Below, one piece after another: positions 1 through 6,301 of a stretch of 10,005 bases of DNA (its first letter is position 1; each line of letters starts with the position of its first letter). Under the pieces are notes generated by a model. That model searched no databases, had not been told where the DNA came from, and saw only the letters and a list, made by a program, of their open reading frames with translations. The position numbers were made by a program, and so were the translations under genes. Origin of the DNA: an uncultured Oscillospiraceae bacterium (GTDB lineage: Bacteria > Bacillota_A > Clostridia > Oscillospirales > Oscillospiraceae); the NCBI GenBank assembly GCA_900757695.1, contig CAAEOU010000067.1:1-10005 (forward strand), in the 5' to 3' direction.

Positions 1-51
1 CTGCCGATACATTTCTACACATTTTCGCTTGTACTCATAGCTGTATTTCAT
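1..51 (-). CDS. Transposase orfA N-terminus (helix-turn-helix protein, IS3-like), partial
   Basis: The minus-strand ATG at 51 opens 17 codons that stay open to the window edge: MKYSYEYKRKCVEMYRQ. This start is typical of orfA/HTH transposase subunits in IS3-family elements of Clostridia, which begin with a MKYSYEFKKKCVELY-like segment leading into a DNA-binding helix-turn-helix. OrfA would bind the IS ends and, through frameshifting, be fused to the orfB DDE integrase; that part is family knowledge and lies outside the window. The ribosome binding site would be GGGGG at 65-61, nine bases before the ATG, inside the 3' arm of a perfect hairpin. Only 17 residues are visible, so the call depends on a short match plus the IS-like end next to it. 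Confidence 0.55.
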   Translation of the reverse strand, partial: MKYSYEYKRKCVEMYRQ

Positions 52-57
52 ATAGCA

Positions 58-93
58 GTACCCCCAATACTGGCTGTCCAGTATTGGGGGTAC
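58..93. repeat. Perfect 16-bp inverted repeat with 4-base loop at the IS end
   Basis: Bases 58-73 (GTACCCCCAATACTGG) are the exact reverse complement of 78-93, separated by CTGT at 74-77. In a transcript reading leftward into the element, the 3' arm includes the G-run at 65-61 that would serve as the transposase ribosome binding site, so the hairpin would hide it. Neither side carries a T-run, so it does not look like an intrinsic terminator. It starts one base inside the proposed IS terminus. Confidence 0.85.
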
Positions 94-117
94 ATATCAT
101 TTCCTGACGCGATTTTT

Positions 118-534
118 TCAGTTCTTTTTACGAAATACCAGAACCTTGCTGGCCACATAGTTGAGGATCACCACAATTATGTTTACCAGCAGCTTCATGA
201 GCATCCCCGGCCATCCCAGCATTTCCACCGTTACATGCATCAGCACCAGCTCCAGCACGCCGGAGCCGAGCCTACAGCCAAAAAAGCTTCCAGCCTCCGG
301 CAGAAGCACCTTCGGTGACCAATCGTAGCTCTCGAACACAAAGGGCTTATTGGTAAAAAAGGCAAACAGCACCGCCAGTACCCATGCGATCACCACGCTG
401 ATATCATTCCCCACGCCCCACAGGTGATAACACAAATAGTAAACCACCAGATTGACCAGCGTGGTCAGTACGCCAAAAACCAGATAGCTGATGATACTGC
501 GGTATTTCAGGATAAGCGCTTTGATTCGGTACAT
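118..534 (-). CDS. GtrA-family small membrane protein
   Basis: This 138-residue protein has four hydrophobic segments (about 15-36, 44-64, 80-101 and 110-131) and matches the GtrA family (PF04138). Recognisable blocks are YLVFGVLTTLVNLVVYYL near the N-terminus, FAFFTNKPFVFES after the second helix, and a C-terminal NYVASKVLVFRKK. GtrA-like proteins are thought to take part in moving lipid-linked sugars across the membrane for cell-surface polysaccharide decoration; the substrate here is unknown. The ATG at 534 is preceded by AAGGAG at 545-540, which overlaps the TAA stop of the upstream MATE gene (544-546). The two genes are therefore very probably co-transcribed and translationally coupled. 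No terminator follows the TGA at 118; an IS-like end begins 23 bp downstream. The C-terminus looks complete. Confidence 0.85.
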   Translation of the reverse strand: MYRIKALILKYRSIISYLVFGVLTTLVNLVVYYLCYHLWGVGNDISVVIAWVLAVLFAFFTNKPFVFESYDWSPKVLLPEAGSFFGCRLGSGVLELVLMHVTVEMLGWPGMLMKLLVNIIVVILNYVASKVLVFRKKN

Positions 535-543
535 AACTGCTCC

Positions 544-1908
544 TTACTGTTCCACCATCAGCTTCCGCTTTTTCCAAAGGCCGCTGAGATAGTAGAAATC
601 GCCAATGATCACACTGACAAAGCCCGCCAGCGCATTGCCCCAGAAATATCCCCAAACGCCCATGCCGCAGGGGCCGGACAGGAGGATGCAGAGGCCGATT
701 CGTACAATAACGCCATCCAGCAGTGCAGTGATCAGGCTGAGGCTGCCGTTTCCAATGCCGTTGATCAGTGCGATGCCGGCAGTCATGGTCGCAAAGCCAA
801 AGAACATCACCACCATGGTGATCATATAGTGCCCCGCATTGGCAATAACATCCGCATCGCCGGTAAACAGCCGGAAGATCCCCTCCGGGAACACCAGACA
901 TACTACCGCAACCACTGCAAAGAACACCATGCAGTAGAGGTTGCCAAACCAGAACACCTGCTTTACCCGGTCATGCTTTCCTGCGCCCAGATTCTGCCCA
1001 AACATGGTGGCACTGGCTGTAGAGATGGAGTTGGTAATAATAAACATGATTGAGGTCAGCTTGTTGCCGATGCCATAGACCGAAGAATACACCAGTCCAT
1101 AGGTATTGATTCCGGCAGACACATACAGCATGGAAATATTGATGGCAGAAGTCTGCACCGTCAGGGGAAGGCCCAGATAGGAAAGCGCCTTAAAGGTCTT
1201 CCCATCCACCGCAAAGCTTCGGAGCTTAAAGTCAAAGCCAAAACTCTCCCGGCGAATATAGAGGTATACCATGGAGATCAGGAAGGAGGCCGCCTGAGAG
1301 ATGATGGTTGCCAGCGCTGCGCCGCCGCTCTCCATACCCATGGCACCTACAAACACCAGATCCAGAATTACATTGACGATTGCTGCGATGGCAATGAACA
1401 GGAACGGTCTGGTGGAATCTCCCATGCCTCGAAGCACCGCCGAAACCGTGTTATAGCCATAGACAAAGAACATACCGGCGCTGCAAATCACCACATAGTC
1501 CGCCGCCTGCTTCATGGCTTCCGCCGGTGTATTCAGCAGTGTCAGCAGCGGTCGATGCACCACAATGCCCAGCACCGTAAACAGAATCGAAAACAGTGCG
1601 ATCACTGAAAACAGCGTACCGATGGTCCGCCGGATCCCCTCCCGATCCCGGGTGCCCACCAGTTGCGAAATAAAAATCTGGCCCCCTGAGGCATAACCGA
1701 TGGCAAGACAGCTGAGCAGCCATGTAATCTGACCACCAATGGATACTGCCGTAAGCCCCGCACTGCCCACGAACTGGCCTACTACCACCATGTCCACCAG
1801 ATTATAGACGGTCTGGAGGGCATTGGACAGCATAAAAGGAAATGAGAATTTCAAAAGCTCCTTTCCCACACTGCCGGTGGTCAAGTCATTGATCATTGTT
1901 TTTTCCAA
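544..1908 (-). CDS. MATE family efflux transporter (first of two paralogues)
   Basis: This protein of about 454 residues has roughly twelve hydrophobic helices in two related halves, the size and pattern of a MATE (NorM/DinF-like) Na+- or H+-coupled drug/metabolite exporter. Family-like blocks include FSFPFMLSNALQTVYNLVDMVVVGQFVG (about 21-48), SQLVGTRDRE (81-90), GYNTVSAVLRGMGDSTRP (151-168) and NVILDLVFVGAMG (179-191). The substrate cannot be told from sequence. The start is uncertain. TTG at 1908 has a G-run (1919-1915) six bases upstream and yields an N-terminus parallel to the other MATE protein (EKTMINDLTTG versus GKTLVNDMSQG). ATG at 1896 would shorten it by four residues but has only a weak GGA upstream. 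A strong promoter of its own lies at 1987-1959, so it need not depend on read-through from the upstream MATE gene. gtrA follows after 9 bases. Confidence 0.9.
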   Translation of the reverse strand: MEKTMINDLTTGSVGKELLKFSFPFMLSNALQTVYNLVDMVVVGQFVGSAGLTAVSIGGQITWLLSCLAIGYASGGQIFISQLVGTRDREGIRRTIGTLFSVIALFSILFTVLGIVVHRPLLTLLNTPAEAMKQAADYVVICSAGMFFVYGYNTVSAVLRGMGDSTRPFLFIAIAAIVNVILDLVFVGAMGMESGGAALATIISQAASFLISMVYLYIRRESFGFDFKLRSFAVDGKTFKALSYLGLPLTVQTSAINISMLYVSAGINTYGLVYSSVYGIGNKLTSIMFIITNSISTASATMFGQNLGAGKHDRVKQVFWFGNLYCMVFFAVVAVVCLVFPEGIFRLFTGDADVIANAGHYMITMVVMFFGFATMTAGIALINGIGNGSLSLITALLDGVIVRIGLCILLSGPCGMGVWGYFWGNALAGFVSVIIGDFYYLSGLWKKRKLMVEQ

Positions 1909-1958
1909 AACGTACCCCCAAAATAATTAGATACAAAAAACATCTGATTTGCACCTTG

Positions 1959-1987
1959 ATTATATCACAGCATAAAATCCCCTGCAA
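1959..1987 (-). promoter_or_regulatory. Sigma-A-type extended -10 promoter for MATE-gtrA
   Basis: On the minus strand, TTGCAG (1987-1982) and a perfect TATAAT (1964-1959) are separated by 17 bases. TGA directly before the -10 makes the extended TGnTATAAT form. The expected transcription start is near 1952, giving an untranslated leader of about 44 nt before the TTG at 1908. The promoter sits in the 128-base gap between the two MATE genes, where no clear terminator is seen after the upstream gene. Confidence 0.75.
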
Positions 1988-2036
1988 GCCAAGGATTTTT
2001 CCCAGATCCAAAGGTGTTTTGTATAAGTTCACCGAA

Positions 2037-3395
2037 TCATTTTGTAATGGCCTCTCGGGTTTCCCAGCGGCCAGTTAAGTAGTAGATCCCCATTGCAATG
2101 GTGGTGACAAAACCGGCAAGGCCGCTGCCCAGCCAGAATCCCGTCAGTCCCATAAAATGCCCCAGCAGCATACTCAGGCCGATTCTTGCAGCTACACCGT
2201 CCAGCAGGCCAACGATCAGGTTAAAGCTGGCATAGCCCACCCCCTGCACCAGCGCAAAGGGTGCATCCATGCTGCACAGAGCCAGCAGCCAGATCACCGC
2301 ATACCGGAGATAGGTGGGAGCAAGCGCCAGCACCTGCTCATCGGTGGTAAACATCCCAAAGATCTGACGGGGAAACAGCAGGTAGCAAGCGGAAAGAACC
2401 ACCCACCAGATCATACAGATCACCATGCAGGCCCGGAAGGCATGCTTGACCCGATCCATCTTTCTGGCGCCAAAGCTCTGCGCGATCATAGTCGCCGTAG
2501 CCGTGGAAATGGCACCGGTGATGATATTGGCCACCATATTGAGCTTTCCGCCCACAGAGTCTACCGCAGAGGCCGCCACGTCAAAGGCATTGACCTGCGC
2601 ATTGACAAAGGTGATGGAAATGGTAATCAGAAACTGCTGCACCACAGAGGGGATCCCCAGCCTGCATAGTGCCCCCAGCTGCTCTCGATCAACGGCGAAA
2701 CTGCGGAGCCGAAAGTCAAACTGCACGGCCTCCTTGTGCCGGAACAGGAATGCCGCCGCACTGAAAAAGGCCACCCCCTGTGCGATTACGGTAGCCGCTG
2801 CCGCACCGGATGCGCCCCAATGAAGCGCCCCCACAAAGACAAGATCCAGCACCACATTGACCAGAGAGGCCACCGCAATGAACAGCATAGGAAGCTTGCT
2901 CTCCCCCATACCACGAAGGATGGCACACAGCGCATTATAGCCGTAAATAAAGACCATACCGCAGCTGCAAATCACCAGATAGCCAACCGCCTCGTCCCAA
3001 GCGGCCTGAGGCGTGTTCATAAGCTCCAGAATCCCGCCGTGAAACACCACCCCAACGGCGCCCACCAGAACCGCCAGCAGCAGCTCCGTGGTCAAAAGTG
3101 TTCCAATGGTACGGGATATTTTTTTACTTTTCATGCCCACCTGCTGGGAGATCACTACCTGCGCTCCATTGGAAAAGCCCATGCCCACCGCCAGAAACAG
3201 GTTGGTGAGCTGTCCGCCAATTCCCACTGCCGACAGCCCTGCCGGGCCGCCAAACTGCCCTACCACGATCATGTCCACCATGCTGTATACTGCCTGAAGC
3301 AGATTGGCCAGCATCATGGGAATCGCAAAGCGGATCAGGCTTTTCAGCACCGGCCCCTGTGACATATCATTGACTAACGTTTTCCCTTCGTTCAT
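2037..3395 (-). CDS. MATE family efflux transporter (second paralogue)
   Basis: This 452-residue polytopic protein is homologous along its whole length to the MATE gene immediately downstream. Shared blocks include the N-terminal PMMLANLLQAVYSMVDMIVVGQFGG (about 26-50), SQQVGMKSKK (83-92), a GYNALCAILRGMGES stretch (152-166), NVVLDLVFVGAL (180-191) and LRSFAVD (230-236). It should act as a membrane antiporter exporting cationic or amphipathic compounds, driven by Na+ or H+; the substrate is unknown. ATG at 3395 is preceded by GGAGG (3407-3403) with 7-base spacing, a good start. The gene lies behind the rplT terminator and needs its own promoter, for which only a weak candidate is seen. The adjacency and similarity of the two proteins suggest an old tandem duplication, or a pair that functions as a heterodimer; the sequence alone cannot decide. 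Confidence 0.92.
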   Translation of the reverse strand: MNEGKTLVNDMSQGPVLKSLIRFAIPMMLANLLQAVYSMVDMIVVGQFGGPAGLSAVGIGGQLTNLFLAVGMGFSNGAQVVISQQVGMKSKKISRTIGTLLTTELLLAVLVGAVGVVFHGGILELMNTPQAAWDEAVGYLVICSCGMVFIYGYNALCAILRGMGESKLPMLFIAVASLVNVVLDLVFVGALHWGASGAAAATVIAQGVAFFSAAAFLFRHKEAVQFDFRLRSFAVDREQLGALCRLGIPSVVQQFLITISITFVNAQVNAFDVAASAVDSVGGKLNMVANIITGAISTATATMIAQSFGARKMDRVKHAFRACMVICMIWWVVLSACYLLFPRQIFGMFTTDEQVLALAPTYLRYAVIWLLALCSMDAPFALVQGVGYASFNLIVGLLDGVAARIGLSMLLGHFMGLTGFWLGSGLAGFVTTIAMGIYYLTGRWETREAITK

Positions 3396-3422
3396 ATACG
3401 TTCCTCCGGATTCTAATTATCC

Positions 3423-3450
3423 TGTCTATTCAACCACAAATTCCCGTCAA
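3423..3450 (-). promoter_or_regulatory. Weak candidate promoter for the upstream MATE gene
   Basis: TTGACG (3450-3445) and TAGACA (3428-3423) are 16 bases apart on the minus strand, about 30 bases before the ATG at 3395. A second TTGACA lies just upstream (3457-3452), forming TTGACATTTGACG, but no good -10 falls at the right distance from it. A promoter is needed here because a terminator closes the ribosomal operon upstream, yet the -10 match is poor. Confidence 0.35.
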
Positions 3451-3480
3451 ATGTCAAGGTTTCTAAGGATTTTTATAAAG

Positions 3481-3509
3481 AAAAACCGCTGCCGGAAAAC
3501 GGCAGCGGT
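3481..3509 (-). terminator. Intrinsic terminator of infC-rpmI-rplT
   Basis: On the minus strand, ACCGCTGCCG (3509-3500) pairs perfectly with CGGCAGCGGT (3494-3485) across a 5-base loop. The hairpin is followed by TTTT (3484-3481) and a further T-rich stretch. It begins 8 bases past the rplT stop codon. Confidence 0.9.
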
Positions 3510-3517
3510 CAAATCTC

Positions 3518-3871
3518 TTAGAGTGCCTTCTTGGCAGTCTCAACCAGAGCTGCAAATGCGGTAGCATCGTTGATTGCCAGCTCGGAGAGCATCTTCCGGT
3601 TCATGGTGATGCCAGCCTTCTTCAGACCGTTCATGAAGCGGGAGTAGTTGATATCATAGGGAGCCACAGCGGCGGAAATACGGGTGATCCACAGCTTGCG
3701 GAAATCTCTCTTCTTGGCCCGGCGGTCACGGAAAGCGTAGTTGCCGGACTTCATAACGGCCTCTTTGGCCATCTTAAAATGCTTGGATTTGCTACCCCAG
3801 TAGCCCTTAGCGATCTTCAGGGTCTTGTTGCGTCTCTTGCGCGTCATCATTGCGCCTTTTACTCTAGCCAT
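3518..3871 (-). CDS. rplT: 50S ribosomal protein L20
   Basis: This 117-residue basic protein is the standard length for L20. It begins [35 protein letters not shown] and continues through [21 protein letters not shown], the long charged N-terminal helix that threads into 23S rRNA during early 50S assembly. The globular C-terminal half contains [29 protein letters not shown] at 3871 follows GGAGG (3885-3881) with 9-base spacing. It is the last gene of infC-rpmI-rplT, 36 bases after rpmI, and is followed by a clear terminator. In Bacillus L20 is the autoregulator that binds the infC leader RNA; the leader structures upstream of infC suggest the same role here (inference). Confidence 0.98.
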   Translation of the reverse strand: MARVKGAMMTRKRRNKTLKIAKGYWGSKSKHFKMAKEAVMKSGNYAFRDRRAKKRDFRKLWITRISAAVAPYDINYSRFMNGLKKAGITMNRKMLSELAINDATAFAALVETAKKAL

Positions 3872-3907
3872 TTATGTTATCCTCCTTAGAAGTGTAGCAA
3901 GCGTTGA

Positions 3908-4108
3908 TTATTTGTAGGGAATGAGCTCTTTGATAGCCTTAACGTTGGTCTTGTCGGCATAGCCGCCCTGACGCAGGCGACGAGTCCGCTTGGTTTCCTT
4001 CTTGGTAAGGATATGGCTCTTGAAAGCGCAGGCCTTCTTAACCTTGCCGTTCTTGGTCATCTTAAATCTTTTCTTTGCACCGGAGTGCGTCTTAATCTTG
4101 TTCGCCAT
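3908..4108 (-). CDS. rpmI: 50S ribosomal protein L35
   Basis: This 66-residue, strongly basic protein has the usual L35 length and motifs: [24 protein letters not shown] at the start, [16 protein letters not shown] in the middle and IKELIPYK at the end. It is a late-assembling protein of the large ribosomal subunit. ATG at 4108 follows AAGGAG (4123-4118) with 9-base spacing. It sits between infC (35-base gap) and rplT (36-base gap), the order conserved in most bacteria. No internal promoter or terminator is seen in either gap. Confidence 0.98.
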   Translation of the reverse strand: MANKIKTHSGAKKRFKMTKNGKVKKACAFKSHILTKKETKRTRRLRQGGYADKTNVKAIKELIPYK

Positions 4109-4143
4109 AATGGTGTACTCCTTCCGTATGATAAAAAAGGGTT

Positions 4144-4662
4144 TTACTTACTTGACTTGGGTCCAAGGAACATGGACATATGCCGTCCGTCCAGCTTGGG
4201 AGGACGCTCGATATTGGCGGTCTCTGCACACATCTCACCAAACTGCGCCAGCAGCGTTTTGCCGATATCGGTATGCGCCATCTCACGGCCACGGAACCGA
4301 ACTGTCACCTTGACGCGGTTTCCGTCCTTCAAGAACTTCAATGCGCTCTTGACTTTTACGTTAAAGTCATTGGTGTCGATGCCGGGAGACATACGGACTT
4401 CCTTGATCTCAGTCACATGCTGGTTCTTCTTGGCCTCTTTTTCCTTCTTGGTCTGCTCAAAGCGGAACTTGCCATAGTCCATGACCTTGCACACCGGAGG
4501 GGTGGCATTGGGGGAGATCTTTACCAGATCCAGTCCCAGATCGTAGGCCTTCGCAAGTGCATCTCTGGAAGACATGATGCCAAGCTGTTCGCCAGTGGGT
4601 CCAATTACACGGATTTCCTTGTCTCTGATATCCTCGTTGAGCTGATGGTCTAGTTTGCTGAT
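4144..4662 (-). CDS. infC: Translation initiation factor IF-3, probable AUC start
   Basis: IF-3 binds the 30S subunit, prevents premature 50S joining and checks the start codon and initiator tRNA. From ATC at 4662 the protein is 172 residues, the usual Firmicutes size. It opens (M)[20 protein letters not shown], parallel to Bacillus IF-3. The N-terminal domain carries the conserved [25 protein letters not shown] (about 47-70), then a lysine-rich linker (72-80), then the C-terminal domain with [23 protein letters not shown] and the end [17 protein letters not shown] is preferred because GGAGG (4675-4671) ends exactly 8 bases before it and no ATG or TTG fits. A GTG at 4698 would add 12 residues but lies in the loop of the leader terminator, and a GTG at 4671 overlaps the ribosome binding site. 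Rare start codons on infC are a known way for IF-3 to repress its own translation. Confidence 0.93.
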   Translation of the reverse strand: MSKLDHQLNEDIRDKEIRVIGPTGEQLGIMSSRDALAKAYDLGLDLVKISPNATPPVCKVMDYGKFRFEQTKKEKEAKKNQHVTEIKEVRMSPGIDTNDFNVKVKSALKFLKDGNRVKVTVRFRGREMAHTDIGKTLLAQFGEMCAETANIERPPKLDGRHMSMFLGPKSSK

Positions 4663-4670
4663 ATGAAACA

Positions 4671-4675
4671 CCTCC
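4671..4675 (-). promoter_or_regulatory. Ribosome binding site that decides the infC start
   Basis: The minus strand reads TTGGAGGTGTTTCATATCAGC. GGAGG is followed after 8 bases by ATC at 4662-4660. The only alternative in-frame GTG codons are part of this site itself or lie upstream of it. Confidence 0.8.
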
Positions 4676-4678
4676 AAC

Positions 4679-4707
4679 AAAAAACGCGGATGCCGCACAG
4701 CACCCGC
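4679..4707 (-). terminator. Leader terminator just upstream of infC
   Basis: It is an 8-bp stem with one G-U pair (4707-4700 with 4693-4686), loop TGTGCG, then GTTTTTT. It ends only 16 bases before the infC start codon, so it can only be conditional. Confidence 0.8.
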
Positions 4708-4803
4708 ACAAACGCACAGACCCTTTTGCCTGAGTCTGCGAGATAAACCGTGTCGCTACAGCTGACGGTGAGGTGCGGTGCCGCCGCTCCTACTTCCTTT
4801 TAC
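4679..4803 (-). promoter_or_regulatory. L20-type attenuator leader of infC-rpmI-rplT
   Basis: The leader RNA runs from about 4803 to 4663. It contains an intrinsic terminator: GCGGGTGC (4707-4700) pairs with GCATCCGC (4693-4686) around a 6-base loop, followed by G and six T (4684-4679). A competing pairing is possible in which GCACCGCAC (4781-4773) binds GTGC-G-GGTGC (4709-4700, one bulged G). This removes the 5' arm of the terminator and so would act as an antiterminator. Between them is a separate 9-bp hairpin, CGCAGACTC (4740-4732) with GGGTCTGTG (4723-4715). In Bacillus subtilis and relatives, L20 binds such a leader and favours termination. The pairings are read directly; the ligand is inferred from the operon. 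Confidence 0.75.
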
Positions 4804-4809
4804 CGAGCT

Positions 4810-4838
4810 ATTTTATCATGGCGCTCCATGGATGTCAA
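4810..4838 (-). promoter_or_regulatory. Near-consensus sigma-A promoter for infC operon
   Basis: A perfect TTGACA (4838-4833), a spacer of exactly 17 bases and TAAAAT (4815-4810) lie on the minus strand. The expected start is near 4803, about 140 nt before infC, which matches the length needed for the attenuator leader. Confidence 0.85.
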
Positions 4839-4856
4839 GCTTTTTTTCATAAATCT

Positions 4857-4894
4857 AGAGCAGCATGGGCAGGGAACCACCCCGCCCATGCTGC
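4857..4894 (-). terminator. Hairpin terminator after the XpaC-like gene
   Basis: On the minus strand, GCAGCATGGGC (4894-4884) pairs perfectly with GCCCATGCTGC (4870-4860). An inner GGG/CCC pairing extends the stem across one mismatch. The downstream T-run is poor (TCTAGATTTAT), so termination may be incomplete. It starts 11 bases past the stop codon and lies just upstream of the infC promoter. Confidence 0.7.
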
Positions 4895-4905
4895 ACGTCG
4901 AAACA

Positions 4906-6294
4906 TTACAGCTTCAGTTCATTGTCTGCGGTGAGTCCGTCCTTTTCCAGCATGGACTCCATAACCTTCAATTCCGCAGAAATATCCAGCGCATCATCCG
5001 CAAACAGCTTATCCAGCTGTGCCTCATAGCCGTCCACGATCTTATCCATCATGGCCTCGATCTTCTGCTTGGTCTCCCGAATATTATCTCCGTCCACATC
5101 CTGCTCTTCCAGCTTTGCGTAGTTCTCCAAAATTTTCAGTGTTTTCGGCAGATAGTAGTTCATAAAGCTCTTCAGCTCTCCCGCCTTTTCCGGACGTTCC
5201 TCCAGAAGCCCGAAGATCTTTGCCGTGAGTTCTTCAATGCGGTCGATCTTCCGGGACAGCTCCGGATTATCAATATCGTCATTGATATCGCGGATCCGTT
5301 TCAGCGTGCGGCTTGCCACGGTCTCATCCTGCTCTTCACCATGCTCCGGCTTCTGCGGCTCCTCCGTCTGCGGCTCCGGCTCATCGGGAATACCGCCCTC
5401 CCAGAGCACCAGCATATTTCTGGCCGCATCAATATAGCCCTGTGCAAAATAATCCCGTTCCAGCATTTCCTCCAGATCCTGCGTGGTCTGCTTATCCGTA
5501 ATGCCCATGGCCTTGGCAAGGCTGTGGATCGACACCTGATTCTTTTGCCCGATCATGGAGAGATACTTCCGGAATTTTTTCATTTTGCGTCTCCGGCTTC
5601 CAGCCACGCCCAGCAGCGTAAGTCCTGCCAAGCACAGCGCCAGCAACGGCAGCACCTGCCGCAGCAGGTAGCTGAGGCTGAAGAAATAGGTGATCTCCTC
5701 GATCAGCGTCATTACAAAAGCAAAGCCAAATACACCGCTGAGCACACCGCCCAGAATCCGCAGCAATTTGATGTTGCCAAATCCATGTGCCTGGGCTTCC
5801 AGCTTTTCCTGGTTTTTTCCGCTCTTCTTTTCCGGCCGCTGCTTCTGCTGACGATTTCGCTCCGCCTGCGTGCGGGCACGGGTTTCTGCCGCCTCCCGCT
5901 CCACCTGCTGACGGTGCTCCATGGTCTGCTGTGCTCTTGCCTGCGTATACTCACCTCGGGCTTGAACCGCAGCTTTTTTCGCCGCGTTCGCCGCTCTGCG
6001 GAATTCCTGCTGTACCTTTTTGTCCCCGGGCCACTTGCCGAACAGCTCCAGAAACAGCAGCACCAGTCCAACAGGCCATGCCACCACAAAGCCCAGCACG
6101 ATCAGGATCCAGTGCCAGCCCTTGTCATCGTTTTTCTTTCGGTTATTTCCGCCATTTCCGTTCTTCGTAACTGTGTACTGGTAGCTGTAGTGATAGCTTC
6201 CATCCGTCTCAGACCGGTTTCCATCCTCCGGCGGAACATAGCGGACGTTTCCCTCCTGATCGAATTCCCATCTTCCGCCATTCGTCTCACTCAT
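4906..6294 (-). CDS. Membrane protein with XpaC-type C-terminal domain
   Basis: This 462-residue protein shows a modular plan. Residues 1-57 are polar, with a WEFDQEGNVRYVPP motif. A hydrophobic segment spans about 61-85. Residues 90-170 are a charged Ala/Gln/Arg/Lys-rich likely coiled coil. Two more membrane segments span about 175-197 and 208-231. Residues 240-300 are a winged-helix-like segment (VSIHSLAKAMGITDKQTTQDLEEMLERDYF). An acidic Glu/Pro linker (302-326) leads to a helical C-terminal domain with YYLPKTLKILENYAKLEEQ and DDALDISAELKVMESMLEKDGL. The last part matches the XpaC family (5-bromo-4-chloroindolyl phosphate hydrolysis protein, PF10112), whose biochemical function is unsettled and which often accompanies TelA-type toxic-anion proteins; none is present here. 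ATG at 6294 follows AAGGA (6309-6305) and is 7 bases after the wecB stop, so the two genes form one transcript. Confidence 0.75.
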   Translation of the reverse strand: MSETNGGRWEFDQEGNVRYVPPEDGNRSETDGSYHYSYQYTVTKNGNGGNNRKKNDDKGWHWILIVLGFVVAWPVGLVLLFLELFGKWPGDKKVQQEFRRAANAAKKAAVQARGEYTQARAQQTMEHRQQVEREAAETRARTQAERNRQQKQRPEKKSGKNQEKLEAQAHGFGNIKLLRILGGVLSGVFGFAFVMTLIEEITYFFSLSYLLRQVLPLLALCLAGLTLLGVAGSRRRKMKKFRKYLSMIGQKNQVSIHSLAKAMGITDKQTTQDLEEMLERDYFAQGYIDAARNMLVLWEGGIPDEPEPQTEEPQKPEHGEEQDETVASRTLKRIRDINDDIDNPELSRKIDRIEELTAKIFGLLEERPEKAGELKSFMNYYLPKTLKILENYAKLEEQDVDGDNIRETKQKIEAMMDKIVDGYEAQLDKLFADDALDISAELKVMESMLEKDGLTADNELKL

Positions 6295-6301
6295 CCGTGT
6301 A

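Larger units (their letters stand above)
1..94 (-). mobile_element. End of an IS3-family-like insertion sequence, rest off the left edge
   Basis: Read on the minus strand, position 94 opens with TGTACCCCCAATACTGGACA. This resembles the terminal repeats of IS3-family, IS150-type elements (TG start, C-run, TGGACA). Within 45 bases it leads to a short reading frame resembling an IS3 orfA transposase. The element would run leftward out of the window, so the other end, the orfB integrase and the target duplication cannot be seen. If 94 is the true end, the flanking target bases begin at 95. The element lies 23 bp beyond the gtrA stop with no gtrA terminator in between, so it may have displaced one. 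The family assignment rests on remembered motif style, not on a database match. Confidence 0.55.

Noticed and set aside
58..93. The palindrome as the transcription terminator of gtrA.
   Set aside because: No T-run follows the stem on the minus strand (TGCTATATG follows) and none is found in the opposite direction, so an intrinsic terminator is unlikely.
1988..2036. Possible terminator after the upstream MATE gene.
   Set aside because: Only a 4-bp GGAT/ATCC pairing with a 9-base loop can be drawn, and no T-run follows, so read-through into the next gene is likely.
2157..2669. Plus-strand open frames inside both MATE genes and inside the ATPase gene.
   Set aside because: They lack ribosome binding sites, lie wholly within well-supported genes of the opposite strand and show no recognisable protein features.
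4663..4698. N-terminal extension of IF-3 from GTG at 4698.
   Set aside because: This codon lies in the loop of the leader terminator, has no ribosome binding site, and the added residues have no parallel in IF-3.
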